DNA of 64,000 nt from Catonia carolina. Its lineage: Eukaryota; Arthropoda; Insecta; Hemiptera; Achilidae. The notes under the pieces were generated by a model. The model made no database searches. It was given only the letters and a program-made list of their open reading frames with translations, and had not been told where the DNA came from. Both the position numbers and the translations under genes were made by a program. Position 1 is the first letter of the stretch. Every line of letters starts with the position of its first letter. The stretch lies in assembly GCA_035578175.1 (NCBI GenBank), contig JAQMRL010000022.1, positions 5,067,501 to 5,131,500 on the forward strand, read 5' to 3'. Below are positions 44,999-56,465 of this stretch, piece by piece.

Positions 44999-45757
44999 CT
45001 TGTATTATTTTTTTTAAGATTCGGTAACAGTTCTCTTTAGAAAATAAAGTTACATTGTACTAGGTGATGATAAAACCAGTTTGGAGTTATGGAAATGAAC
45101 TCTGGGGTACAGCAAGTACGTCTTATGTAGAAATATTATATAGATTTCAATCAAAGTTTCTTCGACTGATATACTGTGCACAATGGTATGTCCCTAATGA
45201 AGTACTCCACGATGACCTATGTGGAGTAATTAATATTGAATCAGTTAAACACACCTTCATTTTTTTACGTATCACGTCTTCATTCTCTACTTTTCACACC
45301 TTCATTCACCTCGGTCATAAACCATAAAACGAAAACTACGTTTTCTCTGTATCAACGAAAAGTTTTATGTCGTCAGGACCCAAGAAGAAACCCTTTATCA
45401 CTTATAACCAGAAGATTACACGAAAGCAACGCTGCAGAGTCCTGTCTTCTTCAAAATATATTCTGACATTTTTAACTCATTTACTGAAAGTTTTTTTTTA
45501 ACTATTTGTGAATAATTCTTAACTGTTAGAAAGAAATATTGCGGCCATTATATGCATTTTAGGGAAAAATCTGCAGGCCTATTTTATAATATAAATTTTA
45601 AATGAATAAAAACTAAAAATTATATTTCAAACATTCTTTTGTACAAAGCTTAGTTGAATTTTAATGGTGAATTATCATAATTAAAAATACTTTTGCATTA
45701 TTCATTATTTACATTGAGAAGAGAAAGTCTTATGAGTATTTCACGCTAGGTTTTATT
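44717..45757 (+). repeat. REP1-like copy F, diverged, split by a LINE insertion
   Basis: After the mariner end, the order of blocks follows REP1: CGAACACCTCC / GGTGTGTTCCACCGAAAGTA (for GGTCAACCGGAAGTAGTAGT), CTCAAAAACGG, a TACAAGGTAAAGTAAGCGTC block, CTGAAATTCTTGGGAAGGCT, TTTTAAGATTCGG. A LINE fragment then intervenes, and after 45534 come ATTGCGGCCATTATATGCAT, TTGTACAAAGCTTAGTTGAA and the end GAAAGTCTTATGAGTATTTC. It is the most diverged long copy. Confidence 0.6.
45025..45533 (+). pseudogene. 5'-truncated Jockey-like LINE inserted in REP1
   Basis: An open frame (45064-45327) reads MIKPVWSYGNELWGTASTSY, VEILYRFQSKFLRLIYCAQW, YVPNEVLHDDLCGVINI; after a frameshift near 45245 the frame 45236-45466 gives RQDPRRNPLSLITRRLHESN. 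This is the C-terminus of a Jockey ORF2. The flanks AAGATTCGG (45016-45024) and ATATTGCGG (45536-45544) look like a slightly diverged target-site duplication of the REP1 word AAGATTGCGG. Confidence 0.75.
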
Positions 45758-47154
45758 AATGTTCTGCAGCTCAACTTTCAAAAACAGTTAACTATTTGTA
45801 ATTTTATTATTAAATTTTTTAAATTCAATTTTAGCGGAAATTAAAAGTATATCTCTTTTATTCTTTTACTACGACCGTAGTAAATGAAAAATCTATAACC
45901 TGAATCTGAATTTTTCGAAAATAATAAACACTTGGATAAATAATGCCAATGATATATTAGTTTTTATGTTTAAACCAAAAGCACTTCCTTTTTATCAGAG
46001 GATCATGGAACATTATGGCGTACTCTCAGATAATAGTGAGCTAAGGGAGAATTATTTTTATAACTGAAGATAAAATCATTTACTTTCACGTTCTTTTTCC
46101 ATCTCGAAGTGGATAAGTAGTTTAAAAATATTGTAGGTCGTACAAATTTAGAATAAAAGTTTTATTCAGTTTTTGAAAATAGTAGTCTATTATAAAAAAA
46201 TAAAATAAAAATTAATATTTTTTATTTTGTATACTTCATTTTTGTTTGTTCCATAATTATTTACAAACTGAAGTTTTCAACACTGATAGAAACTCCCGTA
46301 TTCATCAGAAGTGATGCGGTTTCTCTCTTTGATGCATAGTGAGGAGAAAGAGATAAGTTTGTTTGAAATAGTTTTCTATTTTACTAATTTAGTTAACAAT
46401 AAGTGCAAACTACTTAACCTAAATTGAAAACACTGGTGCATACTTTAGTTAATTAGACTTTTTACATCCAGTGCAACTCATTCTCTAGTCTTATTCAGTG
46501 AACAGCTCAATTCACCGAGTAATACAGTTCTAGAGAAAGCTCATTTCGGCAGATCCAATCGCTAAGTTGAGCAGAGGAACTCTTTAGTGGTATTAGTACT
46601 CTTTCAGGTTAACTGAACCGAACCACTTCTGGGGTCCTGCCTCATCAAGCTTTATGCCTGAAAGAAAAATACATAAAAGAAAACAATTAAATAATAGTTT
46701 TGGTGAATCAAGTTTTTAGATAATTACTGGTTGCCAAGTTTCTCAATTCGTAAATATTAAGGTTATGTATAATTAAGAATTAGGTATAAATTTTGCATAT
46801 TTATATTTTCCTTTAATGTATCGAAAAAGTTTTATGTGTATTTTTTTTAAGATAACACCTGATTTATCAGTACTTAATGTAATGAAGTCAGAAGATTAAA
46901 TCTTTTTCAACAAAGCTTTGCTGTATGAGTAAGGAAATATTTGGATCTTTAACAATTAATTTTTATCAAGAAATGTAAAAATACTATAATATTTAGATTG
47001 TTTTCTGGTAATACAATAATAATTAAGAAAATGTTTTATTTACCTTCAGGTTAATATATATATTGTAATATAATTATAATTGTATTGTATTTATATATAT
47101 ACATACTGTGACACTTATTGCTAAGGTCCGTTTCGGGATCTAGGTTATTAAATA
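45758..47154. other. Non-coding stretch with a 5S-like patch
   Basis: No gene recognised apart from the tentative patch at 46540-46645. Confidence 0.4.
46540..46645 (+). repeat. 5S-rRNA-like patch (tentative)
   Basis: CGGCAGATCCAATCGCTAAG and TTGAGCAG, then GGTATTAGTACT, are in the order of the conserved middle of 5S rRNA (CCGATCACCGAAGTTAAGCA, then GGTTAGTACT), where its internal Pol III promoter lies. Spacing is about 6 nt too long and the rest does not pair, so at best it is a 5S-derived SINE or pseudogene. Confidence 0.25.
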
Positions 47155-48198
47155 ATTTTTTTTTTTTGAATAACTGTAAATCTACGATCTGCTGTCATAG
47201 AACAATGAGTAGATGTGTTGTAAGTATAAATCTTGAGTAAGTAATACCCCTTGGTATTACTCTATAAAATTTCCCATTTTGTTGAATTGATCTTGCCAAG
47301 AAATGTAAAATAAATTACACAATCACATATTAAAATAAATCTGTAGGGTGTAGTCTGCATAGTCTTCTGTGTGTTCCACTGTTGTCTAGGAGATTGATGG
47401 CTTCTGGATTCTGATGATTTTTAAGTCTTGTTTGGTAACTGGTGCAAAATTTCTGTTTAGCTTCGTGTACCGTGGGAGTGTTCGTGTCTCTGTGCAATAA
47501 AGTGTTGGATATGTACCAAGGTGAGTCCATGATGTTTCGAAGTATTTTTGACTGAAACTGTTGAATTATTTCAATGTTACTGTGACTTGCTGTGCCCCAG
47601 AGTTGTATCCCATATGTCCATACAGGTTTAAGTACAGTTTTATAAAGTAACAATTTGTTTTGTGCCGATAATTTGGATTTTCCATTAAACATCCAATACA
47701 GCTGTTGGTATTTAAGATTTAACTGTTTTCGTTTGTTCCATATGTGAGTCCTCCATGTTAGACGCCTGTCCAGGTGGAGGCCAAGATATTTTGCCGTATT
47801 GGATTGTGTAATTTGTACGTTGTTAAAAAACACTGGTGAACATGTTTCCCGTTTTAGTGTAAATGTGACGTGCAGACTCTTTTGTTCATTTGTTTTTATA
47901 CGCCACTTTTTTTGCCAATTTTGTACGCTGTCTAAGTGTTGCTGCAAGTTATGAGATGCAATTTGTGCATCTTCGTGTATTGCCTGAATGGCTTTGTCGT
48001 CGGCAAATGTTGCCACTGTAGTGTTGTCATTTTGTGGAAGATCAGAAGTGTAAATGGTGTACAAAACAGGAGACAGCACGCTTCCTTGAGGAACACCAGC
48101 TTCAATTAATTTTAGAGATGATTGTTCGTCCTTATATTTCACTGTAAAGTATCGGTCCTCCAAATAAGATGCAATAATTGAGTAATACTGATGGGGAA
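47155..48198 (-). mobile_element. 5'-truncated Jockey-like LINE with poly(A)
   Basis: The element reads leftward. Its coding part opens at about 48196 and ends at 47330; a 3' UTR of about 160 bp finishes in a poly(A) tail that appears as a T12 run at 47156-47167. Sequence to the right of 48198 is not LINE-like. No clear target-site duplication was found. Confidence 0.8.
47330..48196 (-). CDS. LINE ORF2 C-terminal fragment (RT palm to end), open
   Basis: About 289 codons remain open with no start codon of its own, because the 5' half was never copied. The frame starts LPHQYYSIIASYLEDRYF, then AGVPQGSVLSPVLYTIYTSD, the catalytic FADD (residue about 65), KYLGLHLDRRLTWRTHIWNK, LKPVWTYGIQLWGTASHSNI, and ends RRLCRLHPTDLF. 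It is the best-preserved truncated LINE here, which suggests a fairly recent insertion. Its C-terminus differs from the WSRDLL type of the full-length element, so it belongs to another Jockey-like family. FADD in place of YADD is common in non-LTR RTs. It cannot work alone since it lacks the endonuclease and RT fingers. Confidence 0.88.
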   Translation of the reverse strand, partial: PHQYYSIIASYLEDRYFTVKYKDEQSSLKLIEAGVPQGSVLSPVLYTIYTSDLPQNDNTTVATFADDKAIQAIHEDAQIASHNLQQHLDSVQNWQKKWRIKTNEQKSLHVTFTLKRETCSPVFFNNVQITQSNTAKYLGLHLDRRLTWRTHIWNKRKQLNLKYQQLYWMFNGKSKLSAQNKLLLYKTVLKPVWTYGIQLWGTASHSNIEIIQQFQSKILRNIMDSPWYISNTLLHRDTNTPTVHEAKQKFCTSYQTRLKNHQNPEAINLLDNSGTHRRLCRLHPTDLF

Positions 48199-49018
48199 GA
48201 TTTTTTTTAATTTTAAAATTTCAAAAGATTAAAAAATAAATGATTTAACTAATTATAATTAAGTAATACAATAAATGATTTAATAATTCACTTAAAATAG
48301 ATAATTAACAATAAATAACTTACACTCACTTTTATAGATTACACAAACATACAAAACACAAACTGATTTTACAAAACTACACATTAACTTTACAATACAC
48401 TCACAAAAAGACTTTACACAATAGACACACAAAGACAGTGTTACAATCGTCGACTGACACAATGCTCGGTACGCGCCTACCTACGTCCGATAGACATTCG
48501 TCAAAGATCAAGCGATTACTGATTGGACCGCGCTCGGGGGTCTCCTTTTTTAATCATTCACAAAGATCGTTCCAGAACAAAGTAGAGAAATCATAAAGTA
48601 CAAAAATAACTCTTAATTAATGAATGCTAGAAAAATCCGTTGTAAATAGGTCAATAAAAGGCCTTTTGTAAATAGAAAACATAAACAACCTGCCTCCCTC
48701 ATAATAGCTGTACACAATACCTAAACTTTATGATAGTTATTACAACCCTTATGAATAGACGCACTTTTATGGTTACAACTGTCATTTACAAAACTGATCT
48801 TATTGTGTATTGTTATTTTTATTATTCCTTAATTATTTTTATGAATGGAATTCTGGAACCTTCGTGAACAATCTCGTCTTTCCTTCGATCTTGTTACAAT
48901 ATTATATTATAAATATAATGTATACTATATTAAGCCTTTATAATATTTAACTTAAAAGATTTTTGGCTAATAATAAATTTCAACTTTTTCTTATCTTTAT
49001 TTATATGTTGTTGTTTAG
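48199..49018. other. Non-coding spacer
   Basis: AC-rich tract about 48320-48440 and a GC-richer patch (about 48450-48540). No open frame or repeat boundary recognised. Confidence 0.35.
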
Positions 49019-49335
49019 GTTATCAGCCGAATAGCTGGTTTGAACCTCTGGAGGCTTTACTAAGTAAAACGAGGATTCAGGTGGTTTACGATTGCCTTCT
49101 TCACTGAATGGCAAAGTATGCGCTATCAGCATGCCAGGCCCTCTAAAAAGAAGCTACTTTCCATCCACCCTGCAAATTACACCATCACTTCATTCACCGC
49201 AGGGTCTGACTGTCCAATGAAATTCATTACTCTCAGAGGAGATAACTCTGATTAATATCTTTTACACCTTTACCTCATCTGTTCTTAAATGCTTCAGTCA
49301 TATAATTGGCTAACCATGTGGTGAGAACAGAGCTC
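49019..49335 (+). repeat. Dispersed repeat REP2, copy 1
   Basis: Similar to 55702-56000 in reverse orientation. Shared words include GGCTTTACTAAGTAAAAC, CTCTAAAAAGAAGCTACTTT-like text, ACCCTGCAAATTACACC, CTTCATTCACCGCAGGGTCT and CTCAGAGGAGATAACTCTG. There is no ORF. It is short and GC-richer than the flanks, consistent with a SINE-like or MITE-like element. Confidence 0.75.
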
Positions 49336-51584
49336 TTTTTTGTAGCCCTGGAACAAACATATCGATTGCAAATAATTGAACAATCCACCTACCGGTTATG
49401 GGCATTTCATTTATATATTTTTTGAATAATAATAATAATATAATAATAAAGTATTTAACCTAAATTAAAAATAATAATTTCACAGCAATATTAGGATTGT
49501 ACAACGTTACTTCCAACAACATTTATTACTATTGTATTAATTTCAAATACGCTCACTATCAGGAACATTTAAAAATTGATTTTACAATATTCACATTTCG
49601 TATGTAATGGGTAATTTTAGTTTTTCACAAAAGGTTTGCTTGTGTTCAGTTGAATGAAAAACCATATATTTAAAATGCAAAATTGAAATACTCCGTATTT
49701 TATGACCTTACAGTATACTTAGCTATTTAGTCTATTAGTCTATTTTTAGCATATTAGCTATTTAAAATATGATGTATTTGTTGGTAATCTAAAAAATACT
49801 ATTTTACGTTCATAATAAATTGAATCAATTGTTTGTAATTTTTTTAAAAATACGGAAAGTTATTCAAATTTAACTCGTAATTTTACATTTTATAATCGGG
49901 ATTTTTTATTGTGATGTTAGTTATTGTGATTTTAATATCATGTGTTAAGTAAAATAGTAGTCACATCAACAGCTTGATTATTACATCACTGCTGTCGATC
50001 ATGGTACGGTAGGGTTTGACTTCTTATAAGTTCCAAACTCTAGACGTAAATCAAATCCGGACCTTCCCGTTTTTTGGCTTAGAACGCTAACCACCATACT
50101 AATGGAGAAGGCTAAATTACTTTTATTTTAAAAAGTAACTAAGCACTTTTAAAATGAGTTAAAAGTGAAATATTGGGTGTGTGTGTGTTACAGCTAAAAA
50201 AGTGAGGTTATAACGGACTTATTTTGTGAATAAAAAAACTTTTCACTAGATTTATTTCTTGTTTCTTGTAAAATTATTTACAGTATTTGTTGGTTATATT
50301 ATAACATATTTTCAAATCGCTTATGGTTTAACTTCTCTATAACTATTTTAAGATTTCCAAGTTTGAAATTTCGCAGTAATAGAACGTTGTCAAAATAAAC
50401 TCGTTGACAGGCCTTAACGATGTGCGTGAAAGTGATGTGAACTTGCTTCATTGGATTGACTTTAACGTACTACTTCAAAATAACTAATTCTACCTGTCAC
50501 TAAAGAGATACTGTTATATATTTTACATTATTAGAATTTTAGTATAGAATGGAAGTAATTAATAAGAACATAACATAAGATTTATACTAATTATTATTAA
50601 ACATACAATTATAGACTATGTAAAGTATTTACTATATTTATTACAAAACTACTTTTGTACCTTCTGTAAAAATTACACTGGACCATTGATTGAACCGTAT
50701 CAGATAACATATCTTCAATAACATACCTGATTAAGGTACTAGAGGCTATTCAAGATACGGCTATAACGTTTCAAATACATAAAAAAGATTAATCATTTTG
50801 TAGATAACTTTAGAGAGAAGCCAGTCCAAGCATCTTATCAGTTCTAGACACTCCAGCTAATTATAAATGCACTTCCACATCACTGCTTCTATTGTTTAGA
50901 TCATGGATTATGGCCGTGGTATTATTACGAAGGTCCACGATCATTTTCTGGTAATACGAGATATTGAATTTAGTGAAAGTTACCCACTGATGAATTATTA
51001 TTATTATTATTATTAATCCACTGTGCGATGCAGAAATTGAGTGTTGAGGAACAATTACAGACGTTATATAAATGTGTTCTGTATACCATATACAAGCAAA
51101 CGTCGATGTCCAGACTATTTTTTAAATTATCTTAAAGATATTGTATGCCTCAGTAAAAATCATAGGCTACTTTCTGTCGTTGGTAAAAGCAAGCTACCTC
51201 CTACTAAGGCCACACACATTTCACCTTAAGACGAGTCATGTTTGCCTGAGACCAAGTTTAGTAATAAGTAGACGTGGATTGTTATGTATCAGCCACCCAC
51301 CGGAGGCAAAATTTGCTTCAAGCAGTCTCCAACGGCTTGAAGAAAAATTGAGAAGGTGCAGAAATTAAGTCTCGTCGCGAGCGAGCTCGAGTTATTCAGT
51401 GTGTGAGTAAATTTTGCATGTAATAGCCTACATTACGAATATATTTTTGTTATTATATGATCAAGAGTTGTGACTTGATGAAGCTAACTAAAGAAATTAA
51501 TAGAAGTCACTGAGAAAGATTCTCTTTAGTTGCAGTAATATTATTATGTAGGGCATACGAATGTGTGCTGTTCTGTTGTAGGTA
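49336..51584. other. Non-coding stretch with tRNA-like fragment and (ATT)n
   Basis: Contains the S1-type tRNA-like piece (49995-50100), an (ATT)n tract at about 50994-51015, and otherwise no recognised gene. The patch 51190-51400 is less AT-rich, with short ORFs lacking recognisable domains. Confidence 0.4.
49995..50100 (-). repeat. tRNA-like SINE remnant (family S1)
   Basis: Minus strand: TATGGTGGTTAGCGTTCTAA (box A region), then AAGGTCCGGATTTGATTTAC (box B region), then AGAGTTTGGAA, the word that also follows box B in the copy at 36405-36575. Confidence 0.5.
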
Positions 51585-54379
51585 GACCGGGGCAGGTTTG
51601 GTACAGGGGCAAGTTTACACAGTGCTCATATTTCAAAAACTATTCGTTTGAACGCTACACTCGTCACGTCAGACGAGTCTCTAAGACCGTAATAAGCATC
51701 GACGCCAGTATGAAGTCATTATAACGAGTAGGAACGAAGAGAGATCAATTTTAGTGATTTTTGTCCTGGTGACTAAATTTTTACACCATCATATTAGCTT
51801 TACTAGTAACTATACCATTTAATTTTTTAATGTTATTATAGTTCATCCTGGTAGACTGTTCTTTTAAGATTATTTTAAGATATTCAGTTTAATATATAAC
51901 TCACAAATAAAGCGTACAGGTTACGTTTTTTCGAAAACATGCGGAAGGGGCAAGTTTACACAAGGCACATGGGGCAAGTTTACACATTCTTTAAGTTGTG
52001 TAAACGTGCCCGTACGTTTTTATACCATTTGTTAACGGTTTCTAATTGCTATATATAGTATATTTTTTCTTCACGTAAACAATGGTTCGATCTTACAAAA
52101 GGAAGACGAATAGATCCACTATGGATCCAAATAAGATGAAGATGGCAGTAGAAGAGGTAAGATAAGGGCTATCTTTAAAAAAGGTCGCTGCAATTCAATT
52201 TCAAAACACTGCTAATTAATGCAAAAAGGATCGGCAACCGAATAATGTTCACAACGAGGCTGCGACAGTAGTTGCCCAAACATTAAGACTTGAGGAGACG
52301 TTTGCCGGAAAAAGAAACAACGGAAAACTTCAGCGAGAAGCCAGGACCTTCAGGTACGTCATTAGTTATAATTTCTTTGTTTCATATAAATGAAATGTAT
52401 GCCCATATGATTGAATGATGTATTACTCCAGTCATTCATTTATTCATACATTTCTTCAGGAAACATGGATTTTGAACCAGGACCCGATAAAAAATTGAAG
52501 ACAGCTGAGGGAACTGCAGAAATGGTGCAGCCTGACCCGGATGCGGTAGTAGTACCTGAACCAGAAGAAGAAAGAAAACTGGGACCACATGAAGTGTCAA
52601 AACTTGAACAAAAAGCTCAACTCAAAGCGAGTAGTCGGTCTCGATTTGGCTACGCCAAAACGAGGGACTCTAGTTACATTGGCAATAGCTGAAAATGTAG
52701 CTGGTAACAGCGTACCGCCATTCATTGTGTTTCCGAAAGTAACTTTTTCGATGTGACGTTCAGTCACTTTTTATTCGTGACGGCCCTGTTCGTTGTGAAG
52801 GAAATGCCAATCCCTCGGAATGGATGGTTGAGAAAAACTTTCTAAAATACGTCAAACACTTTGTTCATCATATTCGATGTTCTCCCGAGAGACCTTGCCT
52901 ATTGCTCGATAACCATGATTCGCACCTCTCAGTTCAAGTCCTAGACTTCTGAAAAAGTAATGGCGTCACACTTCCATACTTTCCTCCCCACTGCAGCCGC
53001 TCGACAGGAGTGTATACGGCCCTTTGAAGAAGTTTGTCAACACTGCATGTGATTCATGGAGGACAATGAATGAGCCTCCAATGACGATTTACGATATTTC
53101 AGGTATTTTGTCAACAGAACTACGCTTAGCATGCACTCCTGTAAATATCAAGGCACGCTATAGAGTTTCAGGGATATTCTCTCTTAACACTGACATATTT
53201 CAAGACGAAGACTTCATGCTATCCAATGTAACCGATAGGCCGGCTCCTCTGACTTCAAACTCAACCTCTGAGCTTTGTGTTGCCATTCCTGACCATTCAC
53301 TTACAATGCTTCCTTCCGAACCAGCACCATCCACATCTGCAATATTTCCATCGCCTTCTGGGCAAGCTGTCCAATTCACCTCTACACGTGTATCATATGT
53401 GTCTCCCTCTGGTGTGTCCGTCGCTGGCACTTCCGGTACTAGGTTTTTTTTAACATCTGAAGATGTGTGGCCTTTTGAAAAAGTAGGTCCAAGAAAAATA
53501 ACTAATAAAGGCCTGAAGAAGCGGCAAACTGCTATTCTAACTGATACGCTAGTTAAAAATGCGTTGAGAGTAGAACAGAATAGTGCAAAAAAAAGAAAGA
53601 TATATACGATAAATTTTCCTCGTTTGAAGAAATTAAAAAATAAAAGATTACAATGCAAAGAAAGCACCGAAAAAAGAAAAAAATTGAAATAAAGACGGTC
53701 AGTGCAAATCTGATAGTAGTGAAAATGACGATGAAAACTGTGCGTGTATTTACTGCTTGAAACAATTCCAACAGTCGAAACCTGGTGCACAATGGATACA
53801 ATGCACTGAGTGTAATAGATGGGCACATAGTCATTGTAGGCGTCTTGAAAAAGATTTCTTTTATTTCGTATGTATCAATTAACTGTAAAAGCGATTTTAA
53901 AAATTATACAAATTGATCAGGAGATCAATTTTTATTTTACATTAATGCAAAATTGTGTTTAGTAAAAATGAATAAATAATTTAAAGAAACATATGTATTA
54001 ACTTTTTTTTTACCTACATGTATATTAATGTAAATGTATATTTATGTAATGTATACACAGAACTTAACAAAATATTTTATAGCATTAAAACTGAGTAATA
54101 CAGTTTATTAACCCTCAAATTTCTTATTTTAAAAACTTTGCAAACTTACCCCAGGCACTGTGTAAACATGCCCCATCAGTGGGGCAAGTTTACACAGGTG
54201 ACTTACCTTCAAAAAACATTTAAATACATAAAAAATATCATAGTAACAGGTTCTTCATATATGTCAAAGTGAAGCTTAAATATTAAGTAATGATTGAGTA
54301 TGAAAAGCATGTAAATAAATGCAATACAAAAAATTAGAAAAATCAAAATCTAAAATCTGTGTAAACCTGCCCCGGTCTA
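51583..54379 (+). mobile_element. Pogo/Tigger-like DNA transposon (non-autonomous remnant)
   Basis: TA at 51583-51584 and 54378-54379 flank inverted repeats GACCGGGGCAGGTTTG and, read inward, GACCGGGGCAGGTTTACACA. Subterminal repeats of GGGGCAAGTTTACACA recur at about 51607, 51955 and 51980 and near 54180, with inverted versions (GTGTAAACGTGCCC near 52000, CTGTGTAAACATGCCCC near 54158); these are probable transposase-binding sites. The interior, about 2.8 kb, holds a decayed transposase on the + strand. TA target, DDE_1-type transposase and repeats fit pogo/Tigger. Confidence 0.9.
52082..53882 (+). pseudogene. Pogo/Tigger-like transposase with psq-type HTH and PHD-like finger
   Basis: From ATG 52082: VRSYKRKTNRSTMDPNKMKM, AVEEVR, stop, GLSLKKVAAIQF, the pipsqueak-like helix-turn-helix. 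A consensus intron (CAG|GTACGT at 52353/52354, TTCTTCAG ending at 52459) may follow. DDE_1 pieces come next: TLVTLAIAENVAGNSVPPFI, PCLLLDNHDSHLS-like text (second Asp), then LQPLDRSVYGP with the third Asp, leading into the open 222-codon frame 53024-53692 (KKFVNTACDSWRT ... YRVSGIFSLNTDIFQDEDF ... TDRPAP). After a frameshift a PHD-like finger reads CACIYCLKQFQQSKPGAQWI then QCTECNRWAHSHC, ending FVCIN before TAA at 53880, so the last Cys is lost. The stretch with the first catalytic Asp is not recognisable. Confidence 0.8.
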
Positions 54380-55701
54380 CCAACTACCTCTACATACCTA
54401 GGCACCAGTCGTAGACAGGGAGTAGATGGGCGGTTGCAGGAATGTGAGACCATTAAAAACTATTATTTTATTATTGACTATGGTGGGCTTAGTGTGTTAG
54501 TAAATTAGTATGGTAGTATGATAGCACTATTTTATTAGTCTTTATTCTTTCCGTTTTAAAGAAAAAAAAAGACCTGTTTTACGGTTTGGCCTAATTTGTT
54601 CATATTAGGTTGTTATTGTTATAACTATACTGCAGTGTATCTGGAGTAAAATTAACTACGTTTTTTTTAATACAATGATAATAAGTTTAGTTGTGTATCT
54701 TTGTTGTAATATTGCCTGTATTAAATTGTGTTTCGTGTATTCTCAGTCAGTATCTAATTCTATATAAAACATGTTAGTTTGTTCGATTCATTCCCACACC
54801 CAAGCTAGACTTTATACCTGAATTACAAAATATTTTAGATAAACTTAGTACTGTATTTGTTTTCGACTAAATAAAAATAAGTAAAATTAATATATTTTAA
54901 TCACTATACAACCTATAGAAATTTTAAAAGTGTACTGATATTGAACCGATTAATATTAGATTGAGAACTACGGGACCATCCCCGTGGAAAGCGATATGAG
55001 TGTCGTACCAAAGCCGGCCGGCGGGCGAGTAATACTAGAATAATTAATTATTTAAAGCCATTTCACTTAGATAAATTAATCTAGTTAAATAAAATAAAAT
55101 ATAATACTTATTTTTAACAAACGTAGTTTATAAGTAAAGTTTTAATACATGAGATAGATATCAGGTGCAGTAGGCCGAAAGCCTACATTTCTCAAAATTT
55201 GCAACTGGTATTACATCTCAAAGTGCAATCCCATGTAGGCTATAGGTTCACGTGCGATAATTTTTTCTTGGCATTGCACAAGTAAGAATGTTTTTAAGTG
55301 CAGTTACGATTAGTCGTTTTGAAGTAATTGAAATTCCTTTGTGATTACGTTTTATTTAGTGTGGTGCAGTAGTATGTTTGTATTCAAATCCAAGTGCGGC
55401 CCTGAAATTTATTTTCGTTCGATTCACTATGTATAACCTAATCAGACGTTTACACCTAACGCTTGCCCCGCCACATAGAAATCTTCAAACTGGTTGGTTT
55501 GTAAAGGGTGTGAGATTTCTGCCACTGACGCTGTCAAAGTAACAGCTGCGGTAAATAACAAACTACAAACATTATGTGCTTTTACAGAATTGCTTTAATC
55601 AAAAAAATATTTTTTTTTATTAACTTTGAACTTGCCCATAACAGGTGGAGTGTTAAATTAATTGCACTCGATCTGTTGAATTTAGGGCTACAAAACATAG
55701 T
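54380..55701. other. Non-coding stretch
   Basis: No gene recognised. A GC-rich palindromic patch (GCCGGCCGGCGGGC) lies at 55013-55026. Confidence 0.4.
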
Positions 55702-56000
55702 TATGTTTCTTATCACATATTCAGCCAATTATACGAATGAACTATCTAAGAACAGAAGAGGTAGAGGTGTAAAAGACACTAGTCAGAGTTATCTCCTCTG
55801 GGAGAAATGGCGTTCACTATACAGCTAGACCCTGTGGTGAATGAAGTGAAGGTGTCATTTGCAGGGTAGAAAGTAGGTGCCTTTCCGAGGGCCTAGTATG
55901 CTGATAAGCATACTCTTTCAACTAAGTGAGGAAGGGAAGTTAACCACCTCACTCCTGAGTTTTACTTAGTAAAACCTCTAGAAGTTCAAACCATTCGACT
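55702..56000 (-). repeat. Dispersed repeat REP2, copy 2
   Basis: Inverted relative to 49019-49335. It begins (on +) near ACATATTCAGCCAATTATAC and ends TTAGTAAAACCTCTAGAAGT. The short ORF at 55574-55828 runs across its boundary and is not meaningful. Confidence 0.75.
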
Positions 56001-56461
56001 GTTGACACAAACAACAATGGAATTTACAACTGTTATAAAATAAACAACCAGTGAATACGATAATGGGTGAAGGAATGAATGAAGTTACATGAGTGACGTG
56101 CATGGAGAACACCATCCACTGACAGGTCTCCGACATGTTATTTAGTCACTTTTCACTAATTCATCGATTAATTTATTTATTTATTAATGGCATATTAACC
56201 AATTCTAAAACAGGAGATCCCTTCTCCACTTTCTCCGTTTCTGAACTTTGGTTGGTAGATGACAGAATAAGTTAACGATGAATAATAACAAAGATACGAG
56301 TACGGTTTTGTTTTTCGTTGTTCGGGGTGTAATACTTGTTGACATTAAAATAATGAACAAACCATACCAACAGTTTATCGCTCATTAACATTGAATACAA
56401 TCATACACTAAGTGAAGTAGATACAATTTTGTTTATCTATACATTTTTTTCTGGTTAGTTA
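56001..56461. other. Non-coding spacer
   Basis: Nothing recognised. Confidence 0.4.
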
Positions 56462-56465
56462 GTAG

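Noticed and set aside
53200..53834. Long minus-strand frames opposite the pogo/Tigger-like transposase
   Set aside because: They mirror the coding strand whose text matches DDE_1 transposases and the TDRP-type end; no motif on the minus strand.
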